Assembly: GCF_003600355.1 (NCBI RefSeq)
Contig: NZ_CP032416.1
Location: 1,012,183 to 1,076,182, forward strand
From: Clostridium fermenticellae
Lineage (GTDB): Bacteria; Bacillota; Clostridia; Clostridiales; Clostridiaceae
Direction of reading: 5' to 3'
DNA length: 64,000 nt
The notes under the pieces are model-generated. The model did no database searches. It saw only the letters and a list, made by a program, of their open reading frames with translations, and was not told the DNA's origin. The translations under genes were made by a program, and so were the position numbers. Below, in pieces: positions 17,346 through 28,005 of this stretch. Within the stretch, counting starts at the first letter, position 1. Each line of letters starts with the position of its first letter.

Positions 17346-18026
17346 ATGCCTTATAAACTTTCACCAATAAAATTTGATAAGGTTGGTTATATTAGGGATT
17401 CAGTATTTTCCATTTTACGCAATGCCATTCTTGATGGAAAATTAGAACCAGGTCAACGACTTGTAGAGCGTAATATTGCAGAGCAATTAAAAATAAGTAG
17501 AACTCCAGTCAGAGAAGCTATTCGTAAGCTTGAATTTGAAAAATTGGTAACTCATATTCCTCGCAGAGGAGTTGTTGTTTCTGGATTTAGTAGAGAAGAT
17601 ATTAAGGAAATTCAATTAATGAGAATAGCATTAGAAGCTCTTAGCTGTAGTATTGCAGCTACAAAAGTCAAAAATAATGAATTAGAAAAGTTAAATTCAA
17701 TTAATAATAGAATGTTAAAAGAATATGAAAATGGGAATATTGAAAAGTCTATCATGATGAATAAAAAATTTCATGAAATTATTTGTAAAGCTGCAGAAAG
17801 TCCACATTTATATTATTTTATTAATACACTTCGTGGTTATATTAACAGCTTTACAAAATTAACGTATACAAAAAAAGGACGTATAGAAGAAGTATTGGAA
17901 GAACATAAGAAAATTATTGAAGCCTTGCGTAGTCATAATAGTGATGAAGCATATAATGCGGCTAAAATACATGTGGGAAAAACAAGTGAGGTATATTGGA
18001 AAATGGCTTATTCAAAGGATGTTTAA
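17346..18026 (+). CDS. GntR-family regulator, FadR/FCD subfamily, probable regulator of the oxalate island
   Basis: The GntR winged helix covers residues 10-75 (GQRLVERNIAEQLKISRTPV, REAIRKLEFEKLVTHIPRRG). The all-helical FCD effector domain follows: MRIALEALSCSIAA, a His in NKKFHEIICKAA and another in HKKIIEALRSHN, positions that usually bind a metal or carboxylate ligand. The length of 226 residues is standard. It precedes the AAA+ and oxalate oxidoreductase genes, and the region after it carries three palindromes fitting a GntR site. The effector could be oxalate or a related small acid; that is inference. Confidence 0.88.
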   Translation: MPYKLSPIKFDKVGYIRDSVFSILRNAILDGKLEPGQRLVERNIAEQLKISRTPVREAIRKLEFEKLVTHIPRRGVVVSGFSREDIKEIQLMRIALEALSCSIAATKVKNNELEKLNSINNRMLKEYENGNIEKSIMMNKKFHEIICKAAESPHLYYFINTLRGYINSFTKLTYTKKGRIEEVLEEHKKIIEALRSHNSDEAYNAAKIHVGKTSEVYWKMAYSKDV

Positions 18027-18083
18027 TTATATTAAAAATAAAAGCAGTAGCATTATTAAAAAATTCAAAATATTTTATTTATT

Positions 18084-18108
18084 AAAGTTGTATACTGTAT
18101 ACCATTTT
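18084..18108. promoter_or_regulatory. Candidate GntR operator 1
   Basis: GTATAC at 18090-18095 and 18097-18102 are separated by one base. The GTATAC core fits the general GntR pattern of GT, two or three bases, AC. It lies shortly after the regulator stop codon. Two stronger copies are at 18669 and 18759. Confidence 0.5.
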
Positions 18109-18371
18109 AATAAAATATTTTTAAGATTATAAGTTTTGTATACTTAATTAAATATCAGGATTTATGGTACATTTAAGAGAAGTTTTATAAAAGTAAAAAA
18201 ATATATTTTTTGTAAATCTATTGAAAATAGAAAAAAACATGCTATACTTATAAATAGATAATAATTTTTCAGAAAATTTAAAATGTTGTATGATAGTTTT
18301 GAAAAAATTGCTTTTATAGTATAAAAGTAGCTGATTTTATTGATATTAAGAAATTTTTTATTATAAAATTA

Positions 18372-18595
18372 TCAATGGTCCAGGAAGTGATAATGGAAAG
18401 GCAATGCAATTTTGTGATTTTAAAAAAGTAGATATTGAGAAATTAGTAAACCTTTAGCAGAAGGTAAAACTATTGAAATCTCAAATATCTACTATAGTAA
18501 AGTAAAAATACTAAACTTAATCTAATTATAGCCAAACCAACTAGAAAAAGCAATGTGAAAGTAAACTTTAATGCATATTTTTACAAGAATTTCTA
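18372..18595 (+). pseudogene. Possible decayed coding remnant
   Basis: Conceptual translation gives a protein-like stretch (NGPGSDNGKAMQFCDFKKVD) that hits a stop, then continues in another frame (AEGKTIEISNIYYSKVKI) and a third (NLIIAKPTRKSNVKVNFNAY). No start codon or ribosome site is visible. I do not recognise the protein. A chance open stretch in AT-rich DNA is possible, but the frame changes with sensible composition suggest a broken gene. The remainder of the 18027-18853 gap holds the operators. Confidence 0.35.
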
Positions 18596-18668
18596 TCTGT
18601 CAAATAAATGAATTTTTTAGCTTTGTTATCTGTAGAAATGTAATCCGAAGATAAAAATGTTCCTTCCA

Positions 18669-18693
18669 ATATGGTATACCGTATACCATATTA
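18669..18693. promoter_or_regulatory. Candidate GntR operator 2, perfect 25-bp palindrome
   Basis: AATATGGTATAC, one base, GTATACCATATT form a perfect palindrome centred at 18681. It is the best of the three sites with the GTATAC-N-GTATAC core. Confidence 0.65.
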
Positions 18694-18758
18694 AATAAAC
18701 AAATGCCAAAATTAATTTCTTCAATGAATATTCTTAAGAGCAAAATTAATTTTTTACT

Positions 18759-18783
18759 AATATGGTATACCGTATACTGTTTT
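18759..18783. promoter_or_regulatory. Candidate GntR operator 3
   Basis: AATATGGTATACCGTATACT shares the left arm and core of operator 2 but its right arm is imperfect (CTGTTTT). Its centre (18771) is 90 bases from that of operator 2 and 83 bases before the AAA+ start. Confidence 0.6.
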
Positions 18784-18853
18784 GAATTAGTGAACATTGA
18801 AATTAAACTTTCTCTAGCAGAGCATTACTACAAATAAAAATGAGGTGTATACA

Positions 18854-20968
18854 ATGGGTGAGTTTAATATTATTAAATTAAAAGTTAAAGAAGGTTTATT
18901 GGAAGATTCGCGTAAAGGCATAGTTCGCATGAATCGAGAAGATATGGAACAATTAGGAGTGGATACAGGAGATACCATTAAGATTAAAGGTAAAAGAGAC
19001 ACTTCAGCCAAAGTTTATCCATCTTTTAATGATATTTATGGAATGCCTTTCATTCAAATGGATGGAACAATCCGGAGAAATAGTGGTATAAAACTAAATG
19101 AATCAGTAACAATTACTAAAACTGAAATAAAAACAGCAAGAAGGGTAGCTTTATCTACGACAAATATATTTTTTAAATGTACGGAAGATGATGAAAAAGA
19201 AGTAAAAAATTTAATTAGAGGAATACCGGTAATTAGTGGTGACGAAGTAACATTAATGATTTTTGGTCATAATGAAATCGTATTTCATGTAAGTGGAACC
19301 GCACCATCAGGGCCAGTTGTGATAAAGGAAGAAACAGATCTTATTTTTATGGAAAGTGAGTTTTCAAGTTCGAAGGCAAGAGTTACATATGAAGATATAG
19401 GTGGCTTGAATCAAGAAATTAAAAGAATACGAGAAATTGTTGAATTGCCATTGAAATATCCAGATGCATTTAGAAAATTAGGATTTGAACCTCCAAAGGG
19501 CATTCTTCTTTATGGTCCACCAGGTACAGGTAAAACCTTAATTGCCAGGGCAATAGCGTCTGAAACAGAGGCTCATTTTATCCATGTAAACGGACCTGAA
19601 ATAATGAACAAATTTTATGGAGAAAGTGAGGCTAAAATTCGGGAAATTTTCAAAGAAGCTAAGAGTAAAGCTCCAAGTATAATTTTTATGGATGAAATTG
19701 ATTCCATTGCTCCCAAGCGGGAATTTGTACATGGTGAGGTGGAAAAACGAGTAGTTGCGCAATTTCTTGCACTTATGGATGGCCTGGAAAGTCGAGGACA
19801 GGTTATTGTAATTGGTGCTACTAATATACTTGATTCATTAGATCCAGCGTTAAGACGTCCGGGTAGATTTGATAAAGAAATTGCAATATTACCCCCTAAT
19901 AAAGAAGGAAGGCTTAATATACTTAAAATTCATACAAACAGTATGCCTCTCCATGAAAAAGTAAATTTGAGAGAGTTAGCCAGGATTACTTATGGATTTG
20001 TTGGTTCGGATATTTCGGCTTTGTGTAAGGAAGCTGGTATGGTAGCTTTACGTAATGTCTTACCTAAAATTGAAACAGGTGGAAATATACCACCATTTAA
20101 AGTTACCATGGAAAACTTTATTGAAGCTCTGAAAGAAATTGAACCATCAAGTGCCCGGGAATATGTTACAGAAAGTCCTGATGTAAAGTGGGAAGAGGTT
20201 GGAGGATTAGATGAAATTAAAGAAACTATGAAAATTTTGCTTGAGTTCCCTTTAATTGATCCCAAACTATGTAAAGAATATAATTTTAGATCGCCTAAGG
20301 GGATTTTACTAACTGGTCCATCTGGTAGTGGAAAGACTTTATTAGCAAAAGCCATCGGTAACTATGTAAAAGAAAATTTTATTACCATAAGTGGTCTTAC
20401 TTTATCATCTCACTGGATGGGAGAGTCAGAAAAGGTTTTGCATGATATATTTGTTAAAGCAAAACAAAGTGCTCCGTGCATTCTATTTTTCGATGAAATA
20501 GATGCCATAACTCGTTCTAGATCTAACGAAGCAAATAATTTGACAGATATGCTTATAAGTCAACTAATATATGAATTTGACAAGTTAAGAGATTTTGATG
20601 GAGTAACTGTATTAGCTGCTACAAATAGAATAAATTTGATTGATTCAGTTTTATTTAGGGAAGGGCGCTTTGAGTATGTAATAGAACTAAAGCTTCCAGA
20701 TATTTATGGGAGAGAATCTATTTTAAAAATTCATGCTCAAAGGTTACCTTTAACAGGCAGCATTGATTTTAGGCAATTAGCTGAAAGTACAGAAGGAATG
20801 ACAGGAGCAGAACTGGCTAATTTATGCCATAGAACTTCATTTATAGCAATTACGAGAGCAATGAAAACAGGGTTAAAGGTCAAAATAGATCAGGAAATTT
20901 TTAATCAGGCCATTACCAAAGTAAATTCTGAAAAGAACTTAAAGGGGGTGAGGACAGGAAAAAGTTAA
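18854..20968 (+). CDS. CDC48/VAT-type double AAA+ ATPase
   Basis: ATG 18854 has GAGGTG six bases upstream; an earlier in-frame GTG at 18845 lies inside that site. The order is: N-terminal CDC48-type double-psi barrel (about 1-85) and second N subdomain (to about 180), D1 with GPPGTGKT near 220, MDEIDS near 279 and RRPGRFD, then D2 with GPSGSGKT near 487, FDEIDAITR near 546 and FREGRFEYVI. CDC48 proteins unfold or remodel protein complexes with ATP. The gene is 53 bases before the oxidoreductase operon and so probably acts on, or is expressed with, that enzyme; that role is inferred. Such ATPases are common in archaea and scarce in bacteria. Confidence 0.9.
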   Translation: MGEFNIIKLKVKEGLLEDSRKGIVRMNREDMEQLGVDTGDTIKIKGKRDTSAKVYPSFNDIYGMPFIQMDGTIRRNSGIKLNESVTITKTEIKTARRVALSTTNIFFKCTEDDEKEVKNLIRGIPVISGDEVTLMIFGHNEIVFHVSGTAPSGPVVIKEETDLIFMESEFSSSKARVTYEDIGGLNQEIKRIREIVELPLKYPDAFRKLGFEPPKGILLYGPPGTGKTLIARAIASETEAHFIHVNGPEIMNKFYGESEAKIREIFKEAKSKAPSIIFMDEIDSIAPKREFVHGEVEKRVVAQFLALMDGLESRGQVIVIGATNILDSLDPALRRPGRFDKEIAILPPNKEGRLNILKIHTNSMPLHEKVNLRELARITYGFVGSDISALCKEAGMVALRNVLPKIETGGNIPPFKVTMENFIEALKEIEPSSAREYVTESPDVKWEEVGGLDEIKETMKILLEFPLIDPKLCKEYNFRSPKGILLTGPSGSGKTLLAKAIGNYVKENFITISGLTLSSHWMGESEKVLHDIFVKAKQSAPCILFFDEIDAITRSRSNEANNLTDMLISQLIYEFDKLRDFDGVTVLAATNRINLIDSVLFREGRFEYVIELKLPDIYGRESILKIHAQRLPLTGSIDFRQLAESTEGMTGAELANLCHRTSFIAITRAMKTGLKVKIDQEIFNQAITKVNSEKNLKGVRTGKS

Positions 20969-21021
20969 ATTTAAAGTCAAATTTAGATGCCAATCAAAAA
21001 GGAAGGAAGGGGTGTAGCAAA

Positions 21022-21675
21022 TTGAGTACTAATAATTTGTTTGCTGAACCAAATTTAACACAAATTACAGTTTGGGGAAGAGGAGTATATGAAAACAAAG
21101 AAGCTCGTGACGTAGTTGTTTCATTGACAGAAGCCGCTGCTTTAGAAGGTAAGTTTGTTCAAGCATGGGAGAATTATGTTGATCTTCCGGATCGTATATA
21201 TGTTCCGGTAAGAGCGTATGGGAAAATTAGCCCTAATGAAATTGAATCTAAGTATGTTTATGAGAATGAAACACCTGATATAGTAGTACTTACAGAAGAA
21301 ACTCTTGTTAAAGGTGTAGATATTCTAAAAGGAATTAGGCCAGGAGCAGTTTTGATTGTCAACACTAAAAGATCACCTGAGTACTTATTTAAATTTATTA
21401 AAAAGAATACTGAAAATCTTTCTAAGATTGTAGCAATAGATGCCAATAAATTATCAAAATCAATAATTACTCTTTCAGGAGCAGAAGGTGCTACTGATGC
21501 ATCTGGTATTGGTAAAGGCATGGGTGCTGCATTAGCTGCTGCCGTTGTTAAAGGCACAGGAATTGTAAAATTTGAAAACTTATTGAAAAAAATTGTTAAT
21601 AAGAGCGCTGCAAAGAAAGCCTTTAATCAAGCTGTTGTTGTAGATGCAAGTAGTTTACCTAAAGCTTCTGCTTAA
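21022..21675 (+). CDS. Oxalate oxidoreductase-type 2-oxoacid:ferredoxin oxidoreductase, gamma subunit
   Basis: The start is TTG at 21022 after GGAAGGAAGGGG. The fold is that of the pyruvate oxidoreductase gamma domain: ITVWGRGVYENKEARDVVVS at the N-terminus and a conserved Gly/Ala-rich stretch (GAEGATDASGIGKGMGAALA) later. It heads a four-gene set, gamma-delta-alpha-beta, with gaps of 22, 30 and 20 bases. In Moorella oxalate oxidoreductase, as I recall it, the gamma and delta parts form one chain; here they are separate genes. The C-terminal 40 residues are of low complexity. The assignment depends mainly on the alpha subunit. Confidence 0.8.
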   Translation: MSTNNLFAEPNLTQITVWGRGVYENKEARDVVVSLTEAAALEGKFVQAWENYVDLPDRIYVPVRAYGKISPNEIESKYVYENETPDIVVLTEETLVKGVDILKGIRPGAVLIVNTKRSPEYLFKFIKKNTENLSKIVAIDANKLSKSIITLSGAEGATDASGIGKGMGAALAAAVVKGTGIVKFENLLKKIVNKSAAKKAFNQAVVVDASSLPKASA

Positions 21676-21697
21676 AATATTAAGGAGGTGTCGTTAA

Positions 21698-21991
21698 ATG
21701 GCTGTACCGTATGAAAAGATTCCTTTTGCAGGAACAGTGTCTTCACCACAAAAAGAAAATGAAGGAATGATAACTGGTCACTGGCGTACTAGAAGACCAA
21801 TATTGGATACTGATAAGTGTATACAATGTCAAACTTGTTGGATATTTTGCCCGGATTCATGTGTAAAGCTTATGACTAAAGACAATCCTATTAGTTTCAA
21901 TTTGAAATATTGCAAGGGTTGTGGTATTTGTGCTGAAGAGTGTCCAGTTGGAGCAATAAGCTTAGTTCCTGAATTAGATTTTGAAGATTAG
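21698..21991 (+). CDS. Oxidoreductase delta subunit, 2[4Fe-4S] ferredoxin
   Basis: This 97-residue protein has two ferredoxin motifs, CIQCQTCWIFCPDSC and CKGCGICAEECPVGA, each giving CxxCxxCxxxCP. It carries electrons from the TPP site of the complex to an external ferredoxin. GGAGGTG stands just upstream of ATG 21698. The N-terminal 30 residues are a tail typical of delta subunits of this superfamily. Position between gamma and alpha fits the usual order. Confidence 0.88.
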   Translation: MAVPYEKIPFAGTVSSPQKENEGMITGHWRTRRPILDTDKCIQCQTCWIFCPDSCVKLMTKDNPISFNLKYCKGCGICAEECPVGAISLVPELDFED

Positions 21992-22021
21992 TCTAATATT
22001 AATAGGAGGTGAATTATCATA

Positions 22022-24177
<2,156 letters not shown>

Positions 24178-24215
24178 AGAATTTCACAAAATCTCGAGCA
24201 AAGTTAATTTGTTGT

Positions 24216-24253
24216 GTAACCCCGGACCACTCTTTAGTTGCTCTGGGGTTATA
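24216..24253 (+). terminator. Weak hairpin after the oxidoreductase operon
   Basis: GTAACCCCGGAC pairs imperfectly with GCTCTGGGGTTAT. No T-run follows, so it may be a processing or attenuating hairpin and not a full terminator between the enzyme operon and the transporter. Confidence 0.4.
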
Positions 24254-24345
24254 ATCTAGTTTAAATATTTAATGTTAAATTTATATTTCGCATTAAATAT
24301 CTAATAAATTTAAAATTTAATATAATTTAAAGGGAGGAGAACTGA

Positions 24346-25632
24346 ATGTCTGATATTGATGACATGAAAGTCAAAAATCTCAATGCTTATGGATCATTTT
24401 TCGGAAATCGTTGGGTTCAGTTGATTTCTGCTTGTTTAGCTATGATAATGATTGCTAACCTTCAATATGCATGGACTCTGTTTACTACTCCGCTAGTTAA
24501 GTCGTTACATTCGTCTCTAGTTGCTGTTCAGTATGCTTTTACCTTGTTTATAATGTTTGAAACCTTTGTTCAACCGGTAGGTGGATTATTGCTTGATAAG
24601 TTTGGAACAAAACTAATGTTTGCTCTTGCAGGTATATTAATTGGCGGCGGATGGGCAATGCTTGGTCAGGTAAATTCTGTTCCTATGTTGTATTGCTTTT
24701 ACGCTGCAGCAGGAGTAGGAGCTGCAATCATTTATGGTGGATCTGTTAGTGTTGCAGTTCGCTGGTTCCCGGATAAGCGTGGCTTGGCATCAGGTTTAAT
24801 AGCAGGAGCTTTTGGAATAGGAGCTATGCCTTTTGTGCCTGTAATTCAACAAATATTAAATGCCAGTGGACCTTCACAAGCATTTATGGGTACTGGTATA
24901 TTTCAAGGTGTTGTTGTTGTAATTATAGCATTTATACTTCGCTATCCTGTTGGTACAAAAATGCCTGGTCAAAAAGAAAAAACTGTTAAAGTGGATCAAT
25001 CAAAAATTGGATTTAGTCCTAGTGAAGTGATAAAAACTCCTCACTTCTGGATTATGTGGACCATGTTTTTATCGATAAGTATTGGTGGGCTAGTAGTTAC
25101 AGCTAATACAAAACCATTTGGTACAAAAATAGGAATTGCTTCTTCATTCATTGTAGCAGCAGTTATGTTGAATAGCCTTGCAAATGGTATTGGAAGAGTT
25201 TTTTGGGGATCAGTTTCAGATAAGTTAGGTCGTACAAGAACGATGTGTCTGTCCTTTGGACTGAATGCAATCTTCCTATTTTTATTACCTGTGTTTGGAA
25301 GCAAAAATGGTATAGCATATGTAGTCTTATTGATGTGTGTTATGTTTACATGGGGACAACTTTTCAGCTTATTCCCATCTTTAAATGCCGATATATTTGG
25401 TTCCACTTATGCTGCTACTAACTATGGTATTTTATACAGTGGTAAAGGGTTTGCTTCTATTTTAGGCGGCGGCTTAGGAGCTGCACTTGCTGCTCATTAT
25501 AATTGGGGTATTGTATTTACAGTTGCAGCATTATTTTCATTATATGCTTGTGTAATGTCGGTAGTTTTACCTAGACTACCAAAGCCTATAAGGAAACAGA
25601 CTTTGGTAGATAATGTAACTAGATCTGAGTAA
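24346..25632 (+). CDS. Oxalate:formate antiporter family MFS transporter (OxlT-like)
   Basis: This 428-residue protein has 12 predicted membrane segments. It shares with Oxalobacter OxlT, as I remember that sequence, the N-terminal GNRW, the QYAWTLFTTPL region, WFPDKRGLASG, TPHFWIMWTMF, WGSVSDKLGRTRT, LFPSLNADIFGS and FGGGLGAALA-type motifs. OxlT exchanges oxalate for formate. In this island it would bring in oxalate for the oxidoreductase; the counter-ion could be formate, or it could work as a uniporter/symporter here. RBS GGGAGGAG precedes ATG. It belongs to the same island as genes 21022-24177 but may have its own promoter. Confidence 0.85.
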   Translation: MSDIDDMKVKNLNAYGSFFGNRWVQLISACLAMIMIANLQYAWTLFTTPLVKSLHSSLVAVQYAFTLFIMFETFVQPVGGLLLDKFGTKLMFALAGILIGGGWAMLGQVNSVPMLYCFYAAAGVGAAIIYGGSVSVAVRWFPDKRGLASGLIAGAFGIGAMPFVPVIQQILNASGPSQAFMGTGIFQGVVVVIIAFILRYPVGTKMPGQKEKTVKVDQSKIGFSPSEVIKTPHFWIMWTMFLSISIGGLVVTANTKPFGTKIGIASSFIVAAVMLNSLANGIGRVFWGSVSDKLGRTRTMCLSFGLNAIFLFLLPVFGSKNGIAYVVLLMCVMFTWGQLFSLFPSLNADIFGSTYAATNYGILYSGKGFASILGGGLGAALAAHYNWGIVFTVAALFSLYACVMSVVLPRLPKPIRKQTLVDNVTRSE

Positions 25633-25731
25633 CATTTGGTTAACTTTTAAGTGTGTGTTTTAAACTTTTTTTATACAGGGGATCATATTTTGCAGAATAT
25701 CTTCCCCTGCTCCTTGTAGTATATCATAATA

Positions 25732-25785
25732 TTCAGAGTATTGCAATAGTATTTGGTATACCAAATACTATTGCAATACTCTGAA
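25732..25785. repeat. Perfect 54-bp palindrome
   Basis: The sequence from TTCAGAGTATTGCAATAGTA outward to its mirror is a perfect palindrome with no loop, centred between 25758 and 25759 (arms of 27 bases). Its centre reads TTTGGTATACCAAA, which shares the GTATAC core of the operators at 18669 and 18759. It is followed by AAAAA on this strand, so on the other strand it would look like a terminator. Operator, terminator, or both are possible. Confidence 0.75.
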
Positions 25786-25861
25786 AAATGCTATATTACT
25801 AAGGCTTACAGGTTACTTTATATATACAAAAATTACTATATAAATAAGGAGGTAGTTTGTA

Positions 25862-26191
25862 ATGTTAAAAAAACTGGATGACAAAAATTTTGAGGGCTTT
25901 ATAGAGGAAAGCTTTTATTCAGTTGTAGGTTTCTATTTTCCTTCTGTGAAAAATGAAAACAAGATGCTAGGAATAATAGAAGAATTTTCAAAAATACATG
26001 CTAATGTAGCTTGTGGAACAATGGATATTACTGGACAAGAAGTACCAGAGGAATATGGTATTGGTAAAGATGAGAGTCCAATTATAGTTGTATTTAAACA
26101 GGGGAATGCGATTAAGGCTGTAGCTGATCTTTCAGTTAAAAATATTGAGAGTGCAATTACGCCGCCGGGTAAAAATATAACTTTACAGTAA
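25862..26191 (+). CDS. Thioredoxin-fold protein without CxxC
   Basis: This 109-residue protein starts at ATG 25862 after AAGGAGG. The pattern VVGFYFPSVKNENKMLGII resembles a thioredoxin beta-strand and helix but FPSVKN replaces WCGPC; cis-Pro and strand pattern (GKDESPIIVVFKQG) are kept. It has a single Cys elsewhere. It cannot act as a normal dithiol oxidoreductase and may be a binding or chaperone subunit. It is the last gene of the oxalate island and lies beyond the 54-bp palindrome. Confidence 0.6.
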   Translation: MLKKLDDKNFEGFIEESFYSVVGFYFPSVKNENKMLGIIEEFSKIHANVACGTMDITGQEVPEEYGIGKDESPIIVVFKQGNAIKAVADLSVKNIESAITPPGKNITLQ

Positions 26192-26278
26192 ATATTATTC
26201 TCGTAGTTTTAAAATACCTATTTGGGATTAGTTTGTCCTTATACGTATATAATTAACAATAATGCTTAATGTGCAAAA

Positions 26279-26350
26279 TAGGGTTTGTAACTGAAAAGTT
26301 AATCCATCTCCCTTAGGTATAAATTAACTTTAAAATTACAAACTCTATTA
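26279..26350. repeat. Family-A deletion derivative
   Basis: TAGGGTTTGTAACTGAAAAG at the left and AAATTACAAACTCTATT at the right are inverted copies of family-A ends around a short AT-rich middle. It directly precedes a full-length copy. The stretch 26222-26278 also has GTTTGTCCTTATA and AATGCTTAATGTGCAA, which resemble ends of the composite elements, so this gap (26192-26668) is a pile-up of repeat fragments. Confidence 0.65.
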
Positions 26351-26606
26351 GAGTTTACAAGTAGAAGCTTAACTTATGCGCAGACCGGGATTCCCAAAAT
26401 ACGTCACGTAAAAAATTTCTAGTAAGTCTAAGCTTGCGTTCATAAAAGTCTAAGCAGATTTTATAAACTCGCTTTGCTCAGACATATAAAATCCACTAAG
26501 ACTTAAGAACCCTTCGCTAAGACTTACTACAAAATTTTTTAATGTGCCTTAATTTTGGAAATTCCGGTCTGCGCATAAGTTAAGCTTTCAGTTACAAACC
26601 CTATAA
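26348..26606. repeat. Family-A long-hairpin repeat (full length)
   Basis: The left end (AGAGTTTACAAGTAGAAGC) and right end (GCTTTCAGTTACAAACCCT) are inverted. Inside are CGTCACGTAAAAAATTTC, the centre AAACTCGCTTTGCTCAGACA, and CTTCGCTAAGACTTACTA. This copy keeps the centre form CGCTTTGCTC, also seen in family C, where other family-A copies read CGCAGGCTC. Confidence 0.85.
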
Positions 26607-26668
26607 GATTGAAGTGATATTTTGTGATATAATATGTATGTAAATTAAGATATTCAGGAGGGATTTAT

Positions 26669-27823
26669 ATGGGGATATATTTAGATAATGCAGCTACTTC
26701 TTATCCAAAACCCGATGCAGTAATTCAAAAGATGATGCAGTATATGAAGGAAATAGGAGCTACAGCTGGAAGAGGAGCTTACAAGACTGCAATTGAAGCA
26801 GATAGATTGGTATTTAATACGCGTAAAATGGTATGTAAATTATTTAATGGAAATGATCCATCTAAAGTCATATTTACATATAACATAACTGAAGCTCTAA
26901 ATATGGTTATAAACGGATTTCTGAAAGAAGGAGCCCATGTTATAACAAGCAGTTTAGAACATAATTCAGTTTGGAGGCCTTTGAAAACCTTGGAAAGAGA
27001 TAGAAATATTGAAATATCTAAGGTTCCATGTACTAAAGAGGGAATCACTAAAGCTTCCGATATTGAAAAACTTATAAAACCCAATACTAAGTTGATAGTG
27101 TTTACTTATGCTTCCAATGTTATTGGTACTATTCAGCCTATAAAGGAAATAGGTATTATTGCAAAAAAGCATAATATATTGTTTCTTGTTGATTCAGCAC
27201 AAACAGCAGGATCTTACCCTATAGATGTTGTTAAAGATAACATAGATATTTTAGCATTTACAGGACATAAAAGTTTATTGGGTCCAACCGGCACTGGTGG
27301 ATTTTTGATAAATTGTGATTCGGATGCTAATATAATGCCTTCAAAATCGGGAGGAACAGGAGGAGATTCAAGTTATCCATATCAGCCTGATTATCTTCCA
27401 AATAAATATGAGGCCGGTACCTTGAATGTCGCTGGAATAATAGGACTCGGAGAAGCTTTAAATTTTATATGTTCTACAGGTATAGAAAATATAAGAAAAA
27501 AGGAACAAGAACTTGTAAAGTATGCTTTACAAAGATTGGACGAAATAGATGGAATACATATTTATGGTCCGAAAGATTACAATAAGATAGTTGGGGTTAT
27601 AGCTTTTAATTTGGAAAATATACCAGCTGAAGATATAGCATTTGAACTTGATAGAAAATATAACATAATGGTTAGGGTTGGAATACATTGTGCTCCTACA
27701 GCTCATGAACTTATTGGAACACTAGAACGAGGAGCAGTAAGAATCGGTATAGGTTATTTTAATAGTAAGGATGATATAGATAAATTGGTTAGTGCGCTAA
27801 AAAATATAGAAGAAAAAATATAG
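26669..27823 (+). CDS. Cysteine desulfurase family protein (class V aminotransferase)
   Basis: The start ATG follows AGGAGG. The PLP lysine is in FTGHKSLLGPTGTGG, and the catalytic Cys in VGIHCAPTAHELIGT near residue 340. LDNAATSYPKP at the N-terminus and ITSSLEHNSVWRPL are typical of the short CsdB-like clostridial subgroup. The reaction takes sulfur from cysteine for cofactor or selenium/tRNA pathways. No IscU or SufB genes are adjacent, so the acceptor is unknown. Length 384 residues is normal. Confidence 0.88.
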   Translation: MGIYLDNAATSYPKPDAVIQKMMQYMKEIGATAGRGAYKTAIEADRLVFNTRKMVCKLFNGNDPSKVIFTYNITEALNMVINGFLKEGAHVITSSLEHNSVWRPLKTLERDRNIEISKVPCTKEGITKASDIEKLIKPNTKLIVFTYASNVIGTIQPIKEIGIIAKKHNILFLVDSAQTAGSYPIDVVKDNIDILAFTGHKSLLGPTGTGGFLINCDSDANIMPSKSGGTGGDSSYPYQPDYLPNKYEAGTLNVAGIIGLGEALNFICSTGIENIRKKEQELVKYALQRLDEIDGIHIYGPKDYNKIVGVIAFNLENIPAEDIAFELDRKYNIMVRVGIHCAPTAHELIGTLERGAVRIGIGYFNSKDDIDKLVSALKNIEEKI

Positions 27824-27847
27824 AAATTTGTTGTAAACGAATATGCT

Positions 27848-27880
27848 AAAATAGTACAGATTTTAAATCTGTACTATTTT
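27848..27880 (+). terminator. Perfect hairpin after the desulfurase gene
   Basis: AAAATAGTACAGATT and its inverse AATCTGTACTATTTT form a near-perfect hairpin ending in a T-run. Confidence 0.8.
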
Positions 27881-28005
27881 AACTTTAAAAAGTCTTGTAA
27901 AGATTTAAAATACATATTGATACAGAATACAAAATCGTATATAATAGTATATGTGAAACGAATAAAGTAAATTTAATAGCCATCATTCTTATAATTAAGT
28001 ATAAG

